A stretch of DNA of 64,000 nt from Mesorhizobium norvegicum. Its GTDB lineage: Bacteria > Pseudomonadota > Alphaproteobacteria > Rhizobiales > Rhizobiaceae. The notes under the pieces were generated by a model, which saw only the letters and a program-made list of their open reading frames with translations, did no database searches and was not told the origin of the DNA. Positions 61,466-64,000 of the stretch are shown piece by piece. Position numbers and translations under genes: made by a program. The DNA lies in assembly GCF_004919685.1 (NCBI RefSeq), contig NZ_SMYZ01000012.1, forward strand, positions 62,001 through 126,000, written 5' to 3'. Every line of letters starts with the position of its first letter. The stretch's first letter is position 1.

Positions 61466-62461
61466 ATGACAGTTTTGGTAACAGGCGGCGCCGGTTATAT
61501 CGGCAGCCATATGGTCTGGGAGCTGCTGGATGCCGGCGAAAGCGTGGTCGTTCTCGACCGTCTTTCGACCGGCTTCGAATGGGCGGTGGCGCCGGAGGCA
61601 AAGCTGGTCGTCGGCGATGTCGCCGACAGGGAATTGGTCGGTTCGATCATCAGGGACAACAAGGTCGACGCGATCATCCACTTCGCTGGTTCGATCGTGG
61701 TCCCGGAATCGATGGCCGATCCGCTCGGCTATTATGAAAACAACACCAGCAAGACGCGCACGCTGATCGAGACCGCGGTCCGAGAGGGCGTGCCCAATTT
61801 CATCTTCTCCTCGACGGCGGCCGTCTATGGCGGCGCCGGACTGGAGCCGGTGCGCGAGGATGCCCGCCTAGCGCCGGAATCGCCCTACGGCCTGTCTAAG
61901 CTGATGAGCGAATGGATGCTGCGTGATGCGGCGATCGCGCATGGGTTGCGCTATACGGCACTACGCTACTTCAACGTCGCCGGCGCCGACCCAAAGGGCC
62001 GCACCGGCCAGTCGACGCCGGGCGCCACCCATCTGATCAAGGTCGCCTGCGAGACCGCGCTCGGCAAGCGGCCGTTCATGCAAGTGTTCGGCACCGACTA
62101 TCCGACGCCGGACGGCACCTGCATGCGCGACTACATCCATGTCAGCGACCTGGCGGCGGCGCATCGCCTGGCCTTGCAGCGGCTGCGCGCCGGGGGACAA
62201 AGCCTCGTCGCCAATTGCGGCTACAGCCATGGCTACTCGGTGCTCGAGGTCATCGACAGCGTGCGCCGCGCCTTCGGCCATGATTTCGAGGTGAAGATGG
62301 GCGATCGTCGCCCTGGCGATGCCGCGGCGGTGGTTGCCAATTCGGATCTCGCCCGCGCCGAACTCGGCTGGACCCCGCAACGCGACGATCTCGACCAGAT
62401 CGTTGCCGACGCGCTCGCCTGGGAGCGTATCCTGACCGGCAAGAACTCGGCGCGGGGCTGA
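61466..62461 (+). CDS. galE: UDP-glucose 4-epimerase
   Basis: 331 residues. The NAD Rossmann motif is VTGGAGYIGSHM, the catalytic Ser/Tyr/Lys are in FSSTAAVYGG and YGLSK, followed by ALRYFNVAGADPKGRTG and RDYIHVSDLAAAH. It interconverts UDP-glucose and UDP-galactose; in rhizobia this supplies galactose for exopolysaccharide and LPS (exoB). GAGG precedes ATG 61466. A second gene, dadA-like, follows 104 bases later. Confidence 0.94.
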   Translation: MTVLVTGGAGYIGSHMVWELLDAGESVVVLDRLSTGFEWAVAPEAKLVVGDVADRELVGSIIRDNKVDAIIHFAGSIVVPESMADPLGYYENNTSKTRTLIETAVREGVPNFIFSSTAAVYGGAGLEPVREDARLAPESPYGLSKLMSEWMLRDAAIAHGLRYTALRYFNVAGADPKGRTGQSTPGATHLIKVACETALGKRPFMQVFGTDYPTPDGTCMRDYIHVSDLAAAHRLALQRLRAGGQSLVANCGYSHGYSVLEVIDSVRRAFGHDFEVKMGDRRPGDAAAVVANSDLARAELGWTPQRDDLDQIVADALAWERILTGKNSARG

Positions 62462-62565
62462 GCCGGGTTCTCCCAAGGGCTCGCAAGGCACGCGGCGAAG
62501 CGCTATTGAAGGCGTTCGCGGCACGGCGTGGAGGCGCCGCGCCGCGTCGAGCTTTGGGGGATGGC

Positions 62566-63816
62566 ATGAAGATAACGGTGCTCGGGGCCGGTGTCGTCGG
62601 TACGGCGGCCGCCTATTATCTGGCGAGCGACGGCCACGAGGTCACCGTGATCGAGCGCCATGCGGCGCCGGCACGCGGCACCAGCCAGTCCAACGCCGGT
62701 CTGGTGTCGCCAGGCGATGCCACCGCCTGGGCTTCGCCGGCGGCGCTGAAGACCTTCCTGCGCGCGCTCTACAACCATGATCTCGGCATCAAGGTCCGGC
62801 TGCGCTTCGATCCGTACTTCCTCGCCTGGAGCCTGCGCTTCTTGCGCCAATGCACGAAAGAGCGCCTGCGCGCCAACAGCCGGGTCAAGCTGCGCCTGGC
62901 GCTCTATTCGCGCGACTGCATCAACGCCATCTCGGCCGAAACTGGCATCGGCTATGATGAGCGCAAGAAGGGCATCCTCTATTTCTTCCGCTCGCAGCAC
63001 AGCCTCGACACTGGCACCGACAATTATCGCTACCTGGCCGAGCACGGCCTGCCGATCGAGATTGTCGGCCGCGAGCGGCTGATCGAGCTTGAACCGGGTC
63101 TTGCCGGCGTGAAGGAAAAGATCGCCGGCGGCGTCTATTCGCCGATCGACCAGACCGGCGATTCCCGGCAGTTCGTGGAAAAACTCGCGGCCCACTCGGC
63201 CGAAAAACTCGGCGTGAGGTTTCTCTACGGTACGACGGTGGAGGGCCTCGACATCGAGGGCGATCGGGTGCGCGCGGTGATGACTTCGGCCGGACCGGTT
63301 TCGGGCGATGCCGTGGTCATCTCGATGGGGCCGGAAAGCGGCCTGCTCGGCCGCCGCTACGGCATCGACCTGCCTGTCTATCCGGTGAAGGGTTATACCG
63401 CGACCATTCCGCTGGAGGACGAGAGCAAAGGCCCGACCATGGGCGGCGCCGATGAGGACCAGCTGATCGCCTATTCCAGGCTTGGCAACCGGCTGCGGCT
63501 CGCCTCGACCGCCGAATTCACCGGCTTCGACCGCAGCCACAAGCCCAGCGACTTCGCTGCCATGTTCAGGACCGGCAAGGATCTGTTCCCCGGTGCCTTC
63601 GACGAGAGGAAGGCCGAGCTGTGGGCGGGCCTGCGGCCGATGATGCCTAACTCGGTGCCGGTCATCGGCCAGGCGCGCTGTGAGAATCTCTATCTCGACA
63701 CCGGGCACGGCCATGTCGGCTGGACCATGGCCTGCGGCTCCGGCAAATTCCTTGCCGACCTCGTCGCCGGCCGCAAGCCGGAGATCGACCCGCAAGGGCT
63801 GGTCTACAGGGGCTAG
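62566..63816 (+). CDS. dadA: D-amino-acid dehydrogenase (DadA-like FAD oxidoreductase)
   Basis: 416 residues. FAD-binding motif KITVLGAGVVGTAAAYYLAS, then SQSNAGLVSPGDATAWASP, GVYSPIDQTGDSRQF, YPVKGYTATIP, and C-terminal GHGHVGWTMACGSGKFLADL. This is the DadA pattern. It oxidises D-amino acids to keto acids and passes electrons to quinones. ATG 62566 begins the FAD motif. The racemase gene starts two bases after its stop, which makes a catabolic pair. Confidence 0.9.
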   Translation: MKITVLGAGVVGTAAAYYLASDGHEVTVIERHAAPARGTSQSNAGLVSPGDATAWASPAALKTFLRALYNHDLGIKVRLRFDPYFLAWSLRFLRQCTKERLRANSRVKLRLALYSRDCINAISAETGIGYDERKKGILYFFRSQHSLDTGTDNYRYLAEHGLPIEIVGRERLIELEPGLAGVKEKIAGGVYSPIDQTGDSRQFVEKLAAHSAEKLGVRFLYGTTVEGLDIEGDRVRAVMTSAGPVSGDAVVISMGPESGLLGRRYGIDLPVYPVKGYTATIPLEDESKGPTMGGADEDQLIAYSRLGNRLRLASTAEFTGFDRSHKPSDFAAMFRTGKDLFPGAFDERKAELWAGLRPMMPNSVPVIGQARCENLYLDTGHGHVGWTMACGSGKFLADLVAGRKPEIDPQGLVYRG

Positions 63817-63818
63817 AG

Positions 63819-64000
63819 ATGTCGGGACCGCAAGTCGCCATCGACCTTGGCCGCATCGAGCGCAATGCGCGCACGATCGTCGAGCGCTGCGCGCTGTCGG
63901 GCATCAAGGTGTTCGGCGTCACCAAGGGCACCTGCGGTATGCCGCAAGTGGCGCGCGCCATGTTGCGCGGCGGTGTCGCCGGCATCGCCGAATCGCGCTT
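63819..64000 (+). CDS. Alanine-racemase-fold PLP enzyme, N-terminal part (runs off right edge)
   Basis: Sixty residues are visible: MSGPQVAIDLGRIERNART, then VFGVTKGTCGMPQVARAMLR and GGVAGIAESR. The Lys in GVTKGTCG is the expected PLP Lys and the layout is that of fold type III racemases (alanine/ornithine racemase group). It follows dadA by two bases, so the pair likely turns L-amino acids into D-forms, or the reverse, for oxidation. Substrate unknown because most of the gene is missing. Confidence 0.75.
   Translation, partial: MSGPQVAIDLGRIERNARTIVERCALSGIKVFGVTKGTCGMPQVARAMLRGGVAGIAESR

Overview
The window looks like chromosomal DNA of a Mesorhizobium-type alphaproteobacterium (Rhizobiales, Phyllobacteriaceae). 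The grounds are high GC, many GTG/TTG starts behind good Shine-Dalgarno sites, GcrA, class I LysRS, 5-aminolevulinate synthase of the C4 pathway, a chvE-gguABC/gbpR locus, a SAM-II riboswitch on metZ, and several palindromic intergenic repeat families of rhizobial type. No prophage, transposase, integrase or CRISPR array was seen. Both edges cut genes: a PodJ-like coiled-coil protein at the left and a PLP racemase at the right.

Layout. 1-9.1 kb: the N-terminal part of a PodJ-like protein, a MerR regulator, and a fatty-acid/branched-acid beta-oxidation operon (two acyl-CoA dehydrogenases, thiolase, FadJ-type bifunctional enzyme). Closely related palindromes lie at the merR promoter and at the operon promoter. 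9.2-13.8 kb: a LexA-like HTH-S24 regulator, a nuclease-fold protein, LysRS, a TerB protein and an amino-acid-type binding protein. 14-16.3 kb: a LuxR/LuxI quorum-sensing pair with a translationally coupled crotonase whose active site looks like an enoyl-CoA isomerase. 16.3-20.7 kb: PPK2, PhoR, PhoU and CorA. 20.7-25.5 kb: a striking heptanucleotide repeat array, gcrA, argD, argF, hslO, apaG. 25.8-30.4 kb: a GT21 glycosyltransferase, metZ with SAM-II riboswitch and terminator, Dcd, and an amino-acid binding protein. 30.5-37 kb: the sugar ABC system chvE-gguA-gguB-gguC with divergent gbpR.

37-50 kb: tRNA-Gly(CCC), a PDZ protein with a very acidic tail, a four-gene GtrB/methyltransferase/GtrA/GT-C-like surface glycosylation operon, a two-component system whose kinase carries a canonical EF-hand loop in its periplasmic domain, a lipoprotein, an outer-membrane barrel, an HDAC-family amidohydrolase, a MATE exporter, and pyrD with its DUF952 partner. 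50.5-58 kb: a coiled-coil exported protein, a CrbR-like response regulator, an MFS exporter with divergent LysR regulator, and a CrbS-like symporter-histidine kinase hybrid. 58-64 kb: MscL, an aminotransferase, hemA with an FNR/FixK box, galE, and a D-amino-acid dehydrogenase/racemase pair.

Most promising for follow-up: the LuxI-coupled isomerase-like crotonase, the EF-hand sensor kinase, the Gtr-like operon with an extra methyltransferase, the inverted heptamer array between corA and gcrA, and the two-site MerR circuit. All calls rest on reading the sequence and family knowledge; no database search was run.
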